Assembly (NCBI RefSeq): GCF_003205205.1
Contig: NZ_QJRL01000009.1
Coordinates: 120,289 to 184,288, forward strand
From: Pseudomonas sp. LB-090624
GTDB taxonomy: Bacteria; Pseudomonadota; Gammaproteobacteria; Pseudomonadales; Pseudomonadaceae
DNA length: 64,000 nt
Reading direction: 5' to 3'
Part shown: piece by piece, positions 17,088-27,065 of the stretch
Layout of the letters: each line of letters begins with the position of its first letter
Position numbering within the stretch: position 1 is the stretch's first letter
Program-made: the position numbers and the translations under genes
The notes under the pieces: model-generated
The model's database searches: none
The model's input: the letters and a program-made list of their open reading frames with translations, nothing else
What the model was told of the DNA's origin: nothing

Positions 17088-18797
17088 TCAGCGCACCCGC
17101 TCCCGGCTTTGCACTGCCAGGTCCAGCGCGCGCTGCATGTCCAGGCGCGCCGAACGCCCCAGGTCGGGGTGGTCAAGGCGCCCACCACGCTCCGATGGCA
17201 GGATCGGCGCCGTCAGATCCTCGGCATCCATCGCCTCGAAATCCTGCTCGGTGCCCATGGTCAAGGCACTGCGCCGTAACAGCATGCGCACCTGCTCCGG
17301 GGTAAGGGCCGGGTTGATCGACAGCATCGCTGCCACGGTGGCGGCCACCAGGGGGGTGGCGTACGATGTGCCACAATGTGCAGCAGCGGCAGCCGCTGGG
17401 CGTATGCAGGCAGCGGCACTCACATCCACCCGCATGTCGATGTTGGAACTGTGGCGCTTGCGCACATGATCGGGGGCTTCGACCGCCGTCACCTTGTCGC
17501 TGCGCTGGTGCCCGCCCACCACCAGCAGTTGCTCGGTAATGAACGACGACGGCAGGCGATATTCATCGGTGCCTGACCAGGACGCACCGTTACCCGCCGA
17601 ATTCACCACCACCACATCAGGGTGCGCTTGGCGCAGCCAGAGGAAAAACTCCTCGAGCAACTCCTCGTAGCCACTCATCGCCAGCCCGGAACGCACCAGC
17701 GAATCGACCTCATCACCGTTGACATCACGCGCGCCGACCCGGTGGATGCCCCAGCTCCAGTTCAGCACCCGCACGCCATCCTCGACCAGGTTCACCGATG
17801 CAGCGATGTTGGCGGTGATACCCGCATCCGAGTTGCGCTCCACAATCACATCGAAGCCAGGGCTATGCTTGCCCAGCCCCGGTAAAAATCCCTCACCCTG
17901 CGCCGCGAGAATGCCGGCGACATGGCTGCCGTGGCTTGACGGGCGATCGCCGTCACGAGCGTACAGGCACGTCTGGCCCGCCTCGCAGCCGCCCCGGTAT
18001 TGACTGAGCCCTGGGGCATCGAAATCCACTTCGCGCTCGATTACCCCAACCCGAACCGGCTGCACCGGCAAGTGCGAAGCGGCAATCCGTCGCTGGTAGA
18101 AATACAGCGCGTCCATGAAACGATTGGCGGCCCATTCGTCCGCCTGGTCGATCGCCCCGGTGTCGCGGCCACTGCCCTCCTCCCCACGCTCCGGGGCGGA
18201 CTCCTCGACAACCACGGCATCCACGCTGACTTCACTGCCCATGCGCAGGATCATCGCGTCACGCTGCACCAGGTCGGCTACCGGCAGGCGCAGCTGGTAG
18301 ACATTCAGCGGCGGTATGGCACCCACAACCTTGGCGCCGTATTTATCGGCGATGCGCCGGGCCTCGCCACGGCCGTCGTATTTCTCTTCGATCAACACGC
18401 TGACCAGGTCGACGTAGGTGGTCAGGCCATCCATGTTCTTCGCCACTTCATCAGGCCTTGCGGCGACCACATGACTGCCCTGACGGGTCAGCCATACAGG
18501 GTTACTGGTACTCCCACCATATTCCAGCCAAAGCGGCGCGCTGCGCTGGGCTTGCTTCGCCAGTTTCAGCGTGAGGCGGTCACCCTGGCGCTCGATATCG
18601 CCTGTTGGCAGCTGCACACCGCCCAGCCAGACCTTTGGCACACCTGCCCCCAGCCCCTCGGCACGCAGGCACCATTGCTGCCCACCTTCGCCGAGCAGAT
18701 CGCCACAACGCTGCAGTTGCTTGATGCGCAGCGTATCCGCTGCAGCCTGTGCACCAAGGCTGCAAACCCATAACAGCAGGATCAGACCACCCTTCAT
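17088..18797 (-). CDS. Exported subtilase-like (S8) protein with Glu at the catalytic Asp position
   Basis: This is a 569-residue product with a signal peptide (MKGGLILLLWVCSLGAQA, cleavage near residue 18). Residues about 20-245 form an N-terminal region of unknown fold; a degenerate S8 domain follows. The Ser motif GTSYATP (Ser478), the His motif HGSHVAGIL (His289) and the NSAGNG oxyanion loop are well kept. The Asp motif, normally V-I-D-T/S-G, reads V-I-E-R-E (Glu254), with Asp residues 4 and 6 further on. It may have altered or no proteolytic activity. The start at 18797 is chosen because it gives a signal peptide. It lies 53 bp downstream of the ATPase gene, same strand, so the two probably form an operon. 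Confidence 0.82.
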   Translation of the reverse strand: MKGGLILLLWVCSLGAQAAADTLRIKQLQRCGDLLGEGGQQWCLRAEGLGAGVPKVWLGGVQLPTGDIERQGDRLTLKLAKQAQRSAPLWLEYGGSTSNPVWLTRQGSHVVAARPDEVAKNMDGLTTYVDLVSVLIEEKYDGRGEARRIADKYGAKVVGAIPPLNVYQLRLPVADLVQRDAMILRMGSEVSVDAVVVEESAPERGEEGSGRDTGAIDQADEWAANRFMDALYFYQRRIAASHLPVQPVRVGVIEREVDFDAPGLSQYRGGCEAGQTCLYARDGDRPSSHGSHVAGILAAQGEGFLPGLGKHSPGFDVIVERNSDAGITANIAASVNLVEDGVRVLNWSWGIHRVGARDVNGDEVDSLVRSGLAMSGYEELLEEFFLWLRQAHPDVVVVNSAGNGASWSGTDEYRLPSSFITEQLLVVGGHQRSDKVTAVEAPDHVRKRHSSNIDMRVDVSAAACIRPAAAAAAHCGTSYATPLVAATVAAMLSINPALTPEQVRMLLRRSALTMGTEQDFEAMDAEDLTAPILPSERGGRLDHPDLGRSARLDMQRALDLAVQSRERVR

Positions 18798-18850
18798 GCA
18801 ATCACCCCACGCGTTCCCTGTGAGTGCGACTGGCGGCACAACTCAAAGGT

Positions 18851-20005
18851 TCATCTACGGCCAGCAACTGCCTTGTCGCGGGCAAGCCATTCAGCCATGG
18901 AAGCATCCTCCAGCGCGTACTCACCACGATTGGCCTTCCACACCAGCTCCTTGTCGCGCAGGGCATCGAGGGCCTTCTGCACGTTAGGCGTATTGGCGTT
19001 GACTTCTGCCTGGGCCTGCTCCAGCTTGCGTCTGATGTCGATCAAGGTCTGCTCTGTGAACGGCGAAAACGGATGTCGGCCCAGCGTGCGCTCGGCCATG
19101 ACCTCAAGCACCGCCTGCTGCAACGGCGAAAGCTCGTTCCAGGCACTTTCGTAGTCACTCCACACACCAGCCTGATGGTTGAGTGCGCCAGTGCGCAGCA
19201 GATCGCCCAAGTTGCCCGCCTCACCCAGGCCGACGCTGACTTCGGCCAACAGCTTGTTGAGCATTTCCGGGCGACGGCCGACCAGATCGAAAGCATACGC
19301 CAGGTCCTCGACCTTGAACTGATTGCTATCGGCCAGGCGCTGGTTCCACAAGCCCGTGATAAATTCGACATATTCACGCCCCAGTAACGGGAAGGGCGTG
19401 ATGGTGGCACCAAAAAACGGCTGCTTGCTCTTGAGTACCAGGTTGGCCAGCTTGTCGCGGCTGGAGCCTGTGAACACCAGGCGCAAGCCGTCCGGACCGT
19501 CGCCACGGTTGAGATGGTCACGCGCTGCTTTCAGCGCGAACATCGCATTGAGGCCATCTTCGCTGTTAAGGGCGTGCTGAGCCTCGTCGATGATCAGCAC
19601 TACCATCTGCCCTGACACTTGATGCAACACGGAAAGTGCCTGCGCCAAGGTAGTACCCGCGGGCAGATGCGGGCGGGTGAAATCCCAGCTCAGGGTGCGC
19701 AGCAGGTTTATTTTTTCGATACCGGCCTTTTTCGCAGTCCTGGCCAGCGCAGTGCCGATGGCGCCGCTGATGAGCTGCGCCGGGGCGGCGTCGCGGTCCG
19801 ACCACAGATCCACGTAAACCGGTCGCCAGCCGCGCCGTATGCATTCCGGTATCAAGTCGTTGTTGAGGAAGGTGCTCTTGCCCGTGCGCCGGGGCGCGGC
19901 CAGGAACATGCCAGCGCTGTAATCGATCAGCGACTCGCCTGCCAGGTCCTGGGCTAGCGCGTTGGCCAGTTGATCACGGCGAAGAAGCGGGCGAACGGGA
20001 GCCAT
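18851..20005 (-). CDS. AAA/STAND-like P-loop ATPase paired with the subtilase
   Basis: The 384-residue protein appears cytoplasmic. Walker A is AAPRRTGKSTF (about 36-46, with Ala in place of the first Gly), Walker B VVLIIDEAQHAL (Asp140-Glu141), and sensor 1 LVFTGSSRDKL. A helical lid follows, then a winged-helix-like C-terminus (about 285-370: LSPLQQAVLEVMAERT ... LDALRDKELVWKANRGEYALED). This layout, a single ATPase with a C-terminal wHTH, is shared by archaeal-type/STAND ATPases that often act with a partner effector. The intergenic region upstream is AT-rich and holds a 61-bp inverted-repeat structure (20008-20068). Its combination with an exported S8 protein is unusual; the function is unknown. 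Confidence 0.82.
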   Translation of the reverse strand: MAPVRPLLRRDQLANALAQDLAGESLIDYSAGMFLAAPRRTGKSTFLNNDLIPECIRRGWRPVYVDLWSDRDAAPAQLISGAIGTALARTAKKAGIEKINLLRTLSWDFTRPHLPAGTTLAQALSVLHQVSGQMVVLIIDEAQHALNSEDGLNAMFALKAARDHLNRGDGPDGLRLVFTGSSRDKLANLVLKSKQPFFGATITPFPLLGREYVEFITGLWNQRLADSNQFKVEDLAYAFDLVGRRPEMLNKLLAEVSVGLGEAGNLGDLLRTGALNHQAGVWSDYESAWNELSPLQQAVLEVMAERTLGRHPFSPFTEQTLIDIRRKLEQAQAEVNANTPNVQKALDALRDKELVWKANRGEYALEDASMAEWLARDKAVAGRR

Positions 20006-20007
20006 CT

Positions 20008-20068
20008 TATTATCCTGAATTATCTTGCATACTATAATTTATAGCCTAAAGGATAAATCCGGATAATA
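20008..20068. promoter_or_regulatory. Large inverted repeat in the ATPase promoter region
   Basis: Two 18-bp arms (20008-20025 TATTATCCTGAATTATCT; 20051-20068, whose reverse complement is TATTATCCGGATTTATCC) match at 15 of 18 positions across a 25-bp AT-rich centre. Each arm itself contains two TTATC-type half sites. The left arm starts 2 bp before the ATPase start codon, so a bound repressor would cover promoter and leader. The segment is much more AT-rich than its surroundings. Confidence 0.65.
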
Positions 20069-20159
20069 CGATCCCCTGAACACCGCCGGCGCGATCCAGA
20101 CCCGGCAGGAAGCCGGCAAATTTGCCATCATGTTCATTCCACCTGCGGAGATCATGGAC

Positions 20160-20894
20160 ATGCCGCTACGCCCCCTTTTCACTTCCCTGCTGCTGGTTGC
20201 CAGCCTCGCCGCCCAGGCCGCCACCGAGGTGTTGCCGCTGCAGCACCGCGCCAGCGCCGAATTACTCCCCGCCGCACAGGCCTTCATCGGCAAGGACGGC
20301 ACGGTCAGCGCCTTCGAGAACAAACTGATCGTCAACGCCAGCCCCGAGCGCATCGGCGACCTGCGCGCCTTGCTGCAACAGCTGGACACCGCACCCAAGC
20401 GCCTGCTGATCAGCGTTGACAATAACGACAGCAACTTCCAGGACAACCGCGGCAACGCACGCGTCATCCGCTACGGCACCAGCAACCGTGACGGCGGCAT
20501 GCAGCAGGTTCAGGCCAGCGAGGGCCAGCCTGCGCTCATTCAGGTTGGCCAGAGCATCCCGATTACCAGCACCAGTACCGACGGCTATGGGCGCATACAG
20601 AGCAACACCGAATACCGCAATGTAACCCAGGGTTTCTACGTCACGCCAAGTTTGAGCGGTGACAGGGTTCGTCTGCAAATCAGCACCAATAATGACCGCA
20701 TCAGCCCGGAACGTGCGGATGTAGTGAAAGTGCAAAGCACCGACACAACAGTCACCGGCAAGCTCGGCGAATGGATCACTTTGGCAGGCTACAACCAGCA
20801 GAGCCAAGCCGAAGGCAGCACGTCAAGCCGTACTTACAGCACTCAGCGCGGTGAAAACATGACTTTGCGTGTAAAAGTCGACCTCCTCGACTGA
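20160..20894 (+). CDS. Lone secretin N-terminal-domain protein, exported
   Basis: The protein has 244 residues with a clear signal peptide (MPLRPLFTSLLLVASLAAQA, then ATEV). Residues about 25-75 (LPLQHRASAELLPAAQAFIG ... LIVNASPERIGDLRALLQQL) match the NolW/N1-type domain of secretins, followed by LDTAPKRLLISV. The rest (residues 85-244) is Ser/Thr/Gln-rich and beta-predicted (VTQGFYVTPSLSGDRVRLQIS), partly like the start of the secretin core, but it stops well before a membrane barrel could form. So it is a periplasmic or outer-membrane accessory protein, not a full secretin. ATG 20160 has GGAG 9 nt upstream; ATG 20154 is too close to it. It is divergent from the ATPase gene. Confidence 0.75.
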   Translation: MPLRPLFTSLLLVASLAAQAATEVLPLQHRASAELLPAAQAFIGKDGTVSAFENKLIVNASPERIGDLRALLQQLDTAPKRLLISVDNNDSNFQDNRGNARVIRYGTSNRDGGMQQVQASEGQPALIQVGQSIPITSTSTDGYGRIQSNTEYRNVTQGFYVTPSLSGDRVRLQISTNNDRISPERADVVKVQSTDTTVTGKLGEWITLAGYNQQSQAEGSTSSRTYSTQRGENMTLRVKVDLLD

Positions 20895-20961
20895 TCCCAG
20901 GCAATTCAAGGCCTCGACCAAAGGCCTTGAAACTGACTGACAGGTCGCATTAGACCAAAGA

Positions 20962-20987
20962 TGTAGTAAGCACAAAAATCCACTACA
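20962..20987. promoter_or_regulatory. RccR-like operator upstream of aceA
   Basis: TGTAGT-N14-ACTACA is a perfect 6-bp inverted repeat 7 bp before the -35 of the aceA promoter. Half-sites of this type are the reported recognition sequence of RccR, the KDPG-responsive regulator of glyoxylate-shunt and pyruvate genes in Pseudomonas fluorescens (established knowledge recalled, not searched). Its position suits control of isocitrate lyase by carbon source. Confidence 0.65.
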
Positions 20988-20993
20988 AAACAT

Positions 20994-21023
20994 TTGACAG
21001 GGTCTTTTTCCCAAGGGCATGAT
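20994..21023 (+). promoter_or_regulatory. Probable aceA promoter
   Basis: The -35 TTGACA (20994-20999) is a perfect consensus, with 18 bp to CATGAT (21018-21023, 4 of 6 matches). It would give a leader of about 350 nt before the aceA ATG. Confidence 0.55.
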
Positions 21024-21383
21024 GGCCTCGCTCCCGCTAATCAGGGGCCCTGGCAAGGGCCTTCGAGGCGCACTCCTCCCACCCCTGGAGGCGCCTCGTG
21101 TCTATACGGCCCACAAGGCGGTTCGACGGGATTGCGACTGCAACGAAGAAGTTGTCCCGAGGGACGGAAGCGCATCACCGCAGTACTGGCAATCGCGTAG
21201 CACCGCAGCAAGGCAACCACGAGCCGACCTGCCGGAGCACACCTTCGCCTGGCCTGCCCCCCTTCCCCTTCGAGCCTTCGCGTTCGCCGCCGCATTCCTG
21301 CGAACAGGACAGCCGCCAGGCACCTGATCTGCTCCGAGCATCAGCACAATTAACCCAAGATCGATGCGACGAGGTTTATTTCC
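21024..21383 (+). other. Long untranslated leader of aceA
   Basis: No gene is supported in these 360 bp; the open frames here lack binding sites and homology. The segment has several GC-rich pairing stretches (for example GAGGCGC at about 21066 and 21090, either side of a run of C residues), so the transcript can fold. It could hold post-transcriptional control sites, but I recognise no riboswitch or ribosome-associated motif. ATTTCC precedes the aceA ATG without a strong binding site; GAGG at about 21370 is the best candidate. Confidence 0.4.
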
Positions 21384-22709
21384 ATGGCACTGACACGCGA
21401 ACAGCAAATTGCAGCCCTCGAGAAAGACTGGGCCGAGAACCCGCGCTGGAAAGGCGTGACCCGTACCTACACCGCCGCTGATGTCGTTCGCCTGCGTGGC
21501 TCCGTGCAACCTGAGCACACCTTTGCCCGCCAGGGTGCAGAAAAACTGTGGAAGCTGGTCACCGAGGGTGCCCACCCATCCTTCCGCCCAGAAAAAGATT
21601 TCGTCAACTGCATGGGCGCCCTGACCGGCGGCCAGGCAGTGCAGCAGGTAAAAGCGGGCATCCAGGCCATTTACTTGTCCGGCTGGCAGGTTGCCGCCGA
21701 CAACAACTCGGCCGAGTCCATGTACCCTGACCAGTCGCTGTACCCGGTCGACTCGGTACCCACCGTGGTCAAACGCATCAACAACGCCTTCCGCCGCGCC
21801 GACCAGATCCAGTGGAAAGCCGGCAAGAACCCGGGCGACGACGGCTACATCGACTACTTCGCGCCCATTGTGGCTGACGCCGAAGCCGGTTTCGGCGGCG
21901 TGCTGAACGCCTACGAGCTGATGAAGAACATGATCGAGGCGGGCGCCGCTGGCGTGCACTTCGAAGACCAGCTGGCCTCGGTGAAAAAATGCGGCCACAT
22001 GGGCGGCAAGGTGCTGGTGCCGACTCAGGAAGCCGTACAGAAGCTGGTAGCAGCGCGCCTGGCAGCTGACGTGTCGGGTGTACCGACCATCATCCTGGCC
22101 CGTACCGATGCCAACGCCGCCGACCTGCTGACCAGCGACTGCGACCCGTACGACCAACCGTTCGTGATTGGCGAGCGCACCCGTGAAGGCTTCTACAAAG
22201 TTCGCGCCGGCCTCGACCAGGCCATTGCCCGCGGCCTGGCGTATGCCCCTTACGCCGACCTGATCTGGTGCGAAACCGCCAAGCCGGACCTGGACGAAGC
22301 CCGCCGCTTCGCCGAAGCGATCAAGAAGGAGTACCCGGACCAGATCCTGTCGTACAACTGCTCGCCTTCCTTCAACTGGAAGAAGAACCTGGACGACGCC
22401 ACCATCGCCAAGTTCCAGCGCGAACTGTCGGCCATGGGCTACAAGCACCAGTTCATCACCCTGGCCGGTATTCACAACATGTGGCACGGCATGTTCAACC
22501 TGGCACACGACTATGCCCGCAACGACATGACTGCCTACGTGAAGCTGCAGGAGCAGGAGTTCGCTGACGCGAACAAGGGCTACACCTTCGTCGCGCACCA
22601 GCAGGAAGTGGGTACCGGTTACTTCGACGACATGACCACTGTGATCCAGGGTGGCGCATCGTCCGTGACTGCACTGACCGGTTCGACCGAGGAAGAGCAG
22701 TTCCACTGA
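21384..22709 (+). CDS. aceA: Isocitrate lyase
   Basis: This glyoxylate-shunt enzyme splits isocitrate into succinate and glyoxylate, allowing growth on acetate and fatty acids. The 441 residues match the bacterial (short) class. The catalytic signature [11 protein letters not shown] is complete (Cys203), with the metal-binding region [18 protein letters not shown] before it and [12 protein letters not shown] after. The start [16 protein letters not shown] is the family N-terminus. It is a single-gene unit: RccR-like site and promoter upstream, terminator 37 bp downstream. Confidence 0.98.
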   Translation: MALTREQQIAALEKDWAENPRWKGVTRTYTAADVVRLRGSVQPEHTFARQGAEKLWKLVTEGAHPSFRPEKDFVNCMGALTGGQAVQQVKAGIQAIYLSGWQVAADNNSAESMYPDQSLYPVDSVPTVVKRINNAFRRADQIQWKAGKNPGDDGYIDYFAPIVADAEAGFGGVLNAYELMKNMIEAGAAGVHFEDQLASVKKCGHMGGKVLVPTQEAVQKLVAARLAADVSGVPTIILARTDANAADLLTSDCDPYDQPFVIGERTREGFYKVRAGLDQAIARGLAYAPYADLIWCETAKPDLDEARRFAEAIKKEYPDQILSYNCSPSFNWKKNLDDATIAKFQRELSAMGYKHQFITLAGIHNMWHGMFNLAHDYARNDMTAYVKLQEQEFADANKGYTFVAHQQEVGTGYFDDMTTVIQGGASSVTALTGSTEEEQFH

Positions 22710-22745
22710 TAGGGGGGTGCTGTTGAACGAAGGCCTGGGGCTTGT

Positions 22746-22767
22746 GAAAGCTCCGGGCTTTCTTTTT
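22746..22767 (+). terminator. Terminator of aceA
   Basis: GAAAGC-TCCGG-GCTTTC is a 6-bp stem with a 5-nt loop, directly followed by TTTTT. It lies 37 bp after the aceA stop codon. Confidence 0.85.
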
Positions 22768-22828
22768 GACGTGCCTTTGAAATGCGCCTGGGCTGAGAGG
22801 TGTTCGCCACAGCATCTTCAGCGCCCGT

Positions 22829-23055
22829 GAGACCGAGCGCCGCCCGCGCGGCGCATCGCGAGCTGCGCTCGCTCCTACGTTCGTTTCGGGCCAATTATTC
22901 CTATGGGATTTGCGCGCGAACGCCTTGGGGCATGACTCGATATCGTGCCGTACAAACAAGACGGTCGCGTGCGCCTGCCACAGGCGTTACTGGCCAAAAA
23001 AAAACGTAGGAGCGAGCGCAGCTCGCGATGCGCCGCGCGGGCGGCGCTCGATCTC
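22829..23055. repeat. Long inverted-repeat element, copy A
   Basis: Arms of 51 bp (22829-22879 and 23005-23055) are inverted copies with one mismatch. The arm is itself rich in short palindromes (CGCCGCCCGCGCGGCG, GCGAGCTGCGCTCGC) and ends in CTCCTACG, like REP sequences. The 125-bp centre resembles that of copy B (shared TTCGGGCCAATTATTCC and CAGGCGTTACTGGCC). It lies between aceA and the nuo operon in a stretch with no other clear gene up to 23261. Confidence 0.92.
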
Positions 23056-23261
23056 ATAGGCGCTGCATTCCTTCCGCCATACCCATGCCCCCTCACGCTG
23101 TCCACCGGCATCACCAGCAAAACCCTCAATCACGTCTATGCTTGAGGCCACAGCCGCTAGCACCGCCCATGCTTCAAAGTATTGATCCAGAGCGGTGCAA
23201 GCGGCGCTGAAAGCTGCTAGAACACGAGCCTTTCGCATTTGCAAGTAGGGGGAATCGCCAG

Positions 23262-23417
23262 ATGAACTTTACAAGTCGCAGAACAGCCCAATTAATAGAC
23301 GTCAGGTCAAATGATATTAATTATCATTACGACAACCATGATTCGTTACCACTTGCAAGAAACATAATTAACAAAAGCGCACGCAATGCCCGAATATCAA
23401 GGCTTTCAGGCAGTTAG
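23262..23417 (+). CDS. Possible 51-residue small protein upstream of nuo
   Basis: An ATG 8 nt after AGGGGGA opens 51 codons (MNFTSRRTAQLIDVRSNDIN at the start) ending at TAG 23417. The peptide is basic, rich in Asn, Arg and Ser, without a membrane segment. It sits in AT-rich sequence, unlike the flanks, and resembles no family I know. Such an open frame can arise by chance in AT-rich DNA, so the call rests mainly on the binding site. It ends 186 bp before nuoA; that remaining gap should contain the nuo promoter, though I see no convincing -35/-10 pair. Confidence 0.3.
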   Translation: MNFTSRRTAQLIDVRSNDINYHYDNHDSLPLARNIINKSARNARISRLSGS

Positions 23418-23603
23418 AAGCGGCTTTTGTACTTAATCCTACGAATAAATTTGCTACAGAAATTTTACTTGCACCAGGTTTACCCATAAAATCAGCGCGA
23501 TTGATTCAGCTGCGACATTTGGTCACTGCACCTGCGACACCACGTCGCCGCTCTACACTTATTTCAGACTGCAGAGCTGGGTCTCTGTATAAGGATTTCT
23601 AGC

Positions 23604-24017
23604 ATGTCCGATTCGGCAGGACTCATCGCCCACAACTGGGGCTTTGCCATCTTCCTCCTGGGTGTCGTCGGCCTGTGTGCCTTCATGCTCGGCCTGTCCA
23701 GCCTGCTCGGTAGCAAGGCCTGGGGCCGCGCCAAGAACGAACCCTTCGAATCCGGCATGCTGCCCGTCGGCAGCGCCCGCCTGCGCCTGTCCGCCAAATT
23801 CTATCTGGTCGCGATGCTGTTCGTGATCTTCGATATCGAAGCCCTCTTTCTCTTTGCATGGTCTGTGTCCGTCCGCGAAAGCGGCTGGACCGGGTTCGTC
23901 GAAGCACTCGTTTTCATAGCAATTCTGTTGGCAGGTCTTGTCTACCTATGGCGCGTCGGGGCACTTGATTGGGCTCCCGAAGGTCGCCGCAAGCGGCAAG
24001 CGAAGCTGAAACAATGA
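23604..24017 (+). CDS. nuoA: NADH-quinone oxidoreductase subunit A
   Basis: This membrane-arm subunit of respiratory complex I has 137 residues and three hydrophobic segments. The conserved loop [43 protein letters not shown] is family-typical; the loop lies near the quinone cavity at the junction with the peripheral arm. The ATG has AAGGA 8 nt upstream and is the first nuo gene. The operon runs 15 kb to nuoN and ends at the terminator at 38576. The charged C-terminus ([12 protein letters not shown]) is usual for Pseudomonas. Confidence 0.97.
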   Translation: MSDSAGLIAHNWGFAIFLLGVVGLCAFMLGLSSLLGSKAWGRAKNEPFESGMLPVGSARLRLSAKFYLVAMLFVIFDIEALFLFAWSVSVRESGWTGFVEALVFIAILLAGLVYLWRVGALDWAPEGRRKRQAKLKQ

Positions 24018-24026
24018 GGCTTTGGC

Positions 24027-24704
24027 ATGCAATACAATCTCACCAGAATCGATCCGGATGCGCCCAACGAGCAGTACCCGGTCGGTGAACGGGAAACCGT
24101 CACCGATCAGCTGCTAGAGGACCAGGTCCACAAGAACATCTTCATGGGCAAGCTCGAAGATGTGCTGCGTGGCGCGGTCAACTGGGGTCGCAAGAACTCC
24201 CTCTGGCCGTACAACTTCGGCCTGTCCTGCTGCTACGTGGAAATGACCACGGCATTCACGGCACCCCACGACATCGCCCGCTTCGGCGCCGAAGTCATCC
24301 GGGCCTCGCCGCGTCAGGCCGACTTCATGGTCATTGCCGGTACCTGCTTCGTGAAAATGGCGCCGATCATCCAGCGCCTGTACGAGCAGATGCTCGAACC
24401 AAAATGGGTTATCTCCATGGGTTCGTGCGCCAACTCCGGTGGCATGTACGACATCTACTCGGTCGTTCAGGGGGTCGACAAGTTCCTCCCCGTGGACGTC
24501 TATGTGCCTGGCTGCCCGCCACGCCCTGAGGCTTTCCTGCAAGGCTTGATGCTGCTGCAGGAGTCGATCGGCCAAGAACGACGCCCGCTTTCCTGGGTTG
24601 TTGGTGATCAAGGTATTTACCGTGCCGAGATGCCAGCCCAGAAAGACCTGCGTCGTGAGCAGCGCATTGCCGTAACCAACCTGCGCAGCCCCGACGAAGT
24701 CTGA
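24027..24704 (+). CDS. nuoB: NADH-quinone oxidoreductase subunit B
   Basis: This peripheral-arm subunit (225 residues) binds cluster N2, the 4Fe-4S centre that passes electrons to quinone. The tandem cysteines SCCYVEMTT, the later Cys of GTCFVKM, and [16 protein letters not shown] make up the cluster site. It begins 9 bp after nuoA. After its stop comes a 79-bp gap with a strong hairpin before nuoCD. Confidence 0.98.
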   Translation: MQYNLTRIDPDAPNEQYPVGERETVTDQLLEDQVHKNIFMGKLEDVLRGAVNWGRKNSLWPYNFGLSCCYVEMTTAFTAPHDIARFGAEVIRASPRQADFMVIAGTCFVKMAPIIQRLYEQMLEPKWVISMGSCANSGGMYDIYSVVQGVDKFLPVDVYVPGCPPRPEAFLQGLMLLQESIGQERRPLSWVVGDQGIYRAEMPAQKDLRREQRIAVTNLRSPDEV

Positions 24705-24715
24705 TCCAGCGACCT

Positions 24716-24743
24716 GCCGCCCGCTCCCCTGGGAGCTGGCGGC
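24716..24743 (+). other. Hairpin between nuoB and nuoCD
   Basis: GCCGCC ... GGCGGC (outer 6 bp) and GCTCCC-CT-GGGAGC (inner 6 bp) stack with a single mismatch between them, giving a stable stem of about 12 bp. No T-run follows, so it is more likely an mRNA-processing or stability element than a terminator. Confidence 0.6.
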
Positions 24744-24765
24744 CTGGCTTCATTCTTAACGTTGA

Positions 24766-26565
<1,800 letters not shown>

Positions 26566-26567
26566 GC

Positions 26568-27065
26568 ATGAACAGCACGCTTATCCAGACAGACCGTTTC
26601 GCCCTGAGCGAAACCGAGCGCTCGGCCATCGAGCACGAGATGCATCACTACGAAGACCCGCGCGCGGCGTCCATCGAAGCCCTGAAGATCGTCCAGAAGG
26701 AACGTGGCTGGGTGCCGGACGGCGCCATCCACGCCATCGGCGAAGTGCTGGGCATCCCGGCCAGCGATGTCGAGGGTGTGGCCACCTTCTACAGCCAGAT
26801 CTTCCGTCAGCCTGTCGGCCGCCACATCATCCGCGTGTGCGACAGCATGGTCTGCTACATCGGCGGCCACGAGTCGGTGGTCAGCCAGATTCAGAGCGAG
26901 CTGGGCATCGGCCTCGGCCAGACCACCGCCGACGGCCGCTTCACCCTGCTGCCGGTGTGCTGCCTGGGCAACTGCGACAAGGCCCCGGCGCTGATGATCG
27001 ACGACGACACCTTCGGTGACGTGCAGCCGGCTGGCGTTTCCAAATTGCTGGAGGGTTACGTATGA
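26568..27065 (+). CDS. nuoE: NADH-quinone oxidoreductase subunit E
   Basis: This NADH-dehydrogenase-module subunit (165 residues) has a thioredoxin-like fold carrying 2Fe-2S cluster N1a. The ligands are seen as CDSMVC (C-x4-C) and [10 protein letters not shown] (C-x3-C). The N-terminal helical part ([20 protein letters not shown]) is typical. The stop overlaps the nuoF start by 4 bp (ATGA), implying coupled translation. Confidence 0.97.
   Translation: MNSTLIQTDRFALSETERSAIEHEMHHYEDPRAASIEALKIVQKERGWVPDGAIHAIGEVLGIPASDVEGVATFYSQIFRQPVGRHIIRVCDSMVCYIGGHESVVSQIQSELGIGLGQTTADGRFTLLPVCCLGNCDKAPALMIDDDTFGDVQPAGVSKLLEGYV

Noticed and set aside
17088..20005. Direct assignment to a named anti-phage protease/ATPase system
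   Set aside because: The S8 protein here has a signal peptide and a changed Asp motif, and the ATPase is of a different build, so naming a known defence system would overreach.
21098..21481. 127-codon frame upstream of aceA
   Set aside because: It overlaps the aceA start, has no ribosome binding site, and its sequence resembles no family; it is better seen as leader RNA.
22829..23055. Possible CRISPR array or tRNA-like structure
   Set aside because: There are only two arms in inverted orientation, not direct repeats with spacers, and no cloverleaf is possible.
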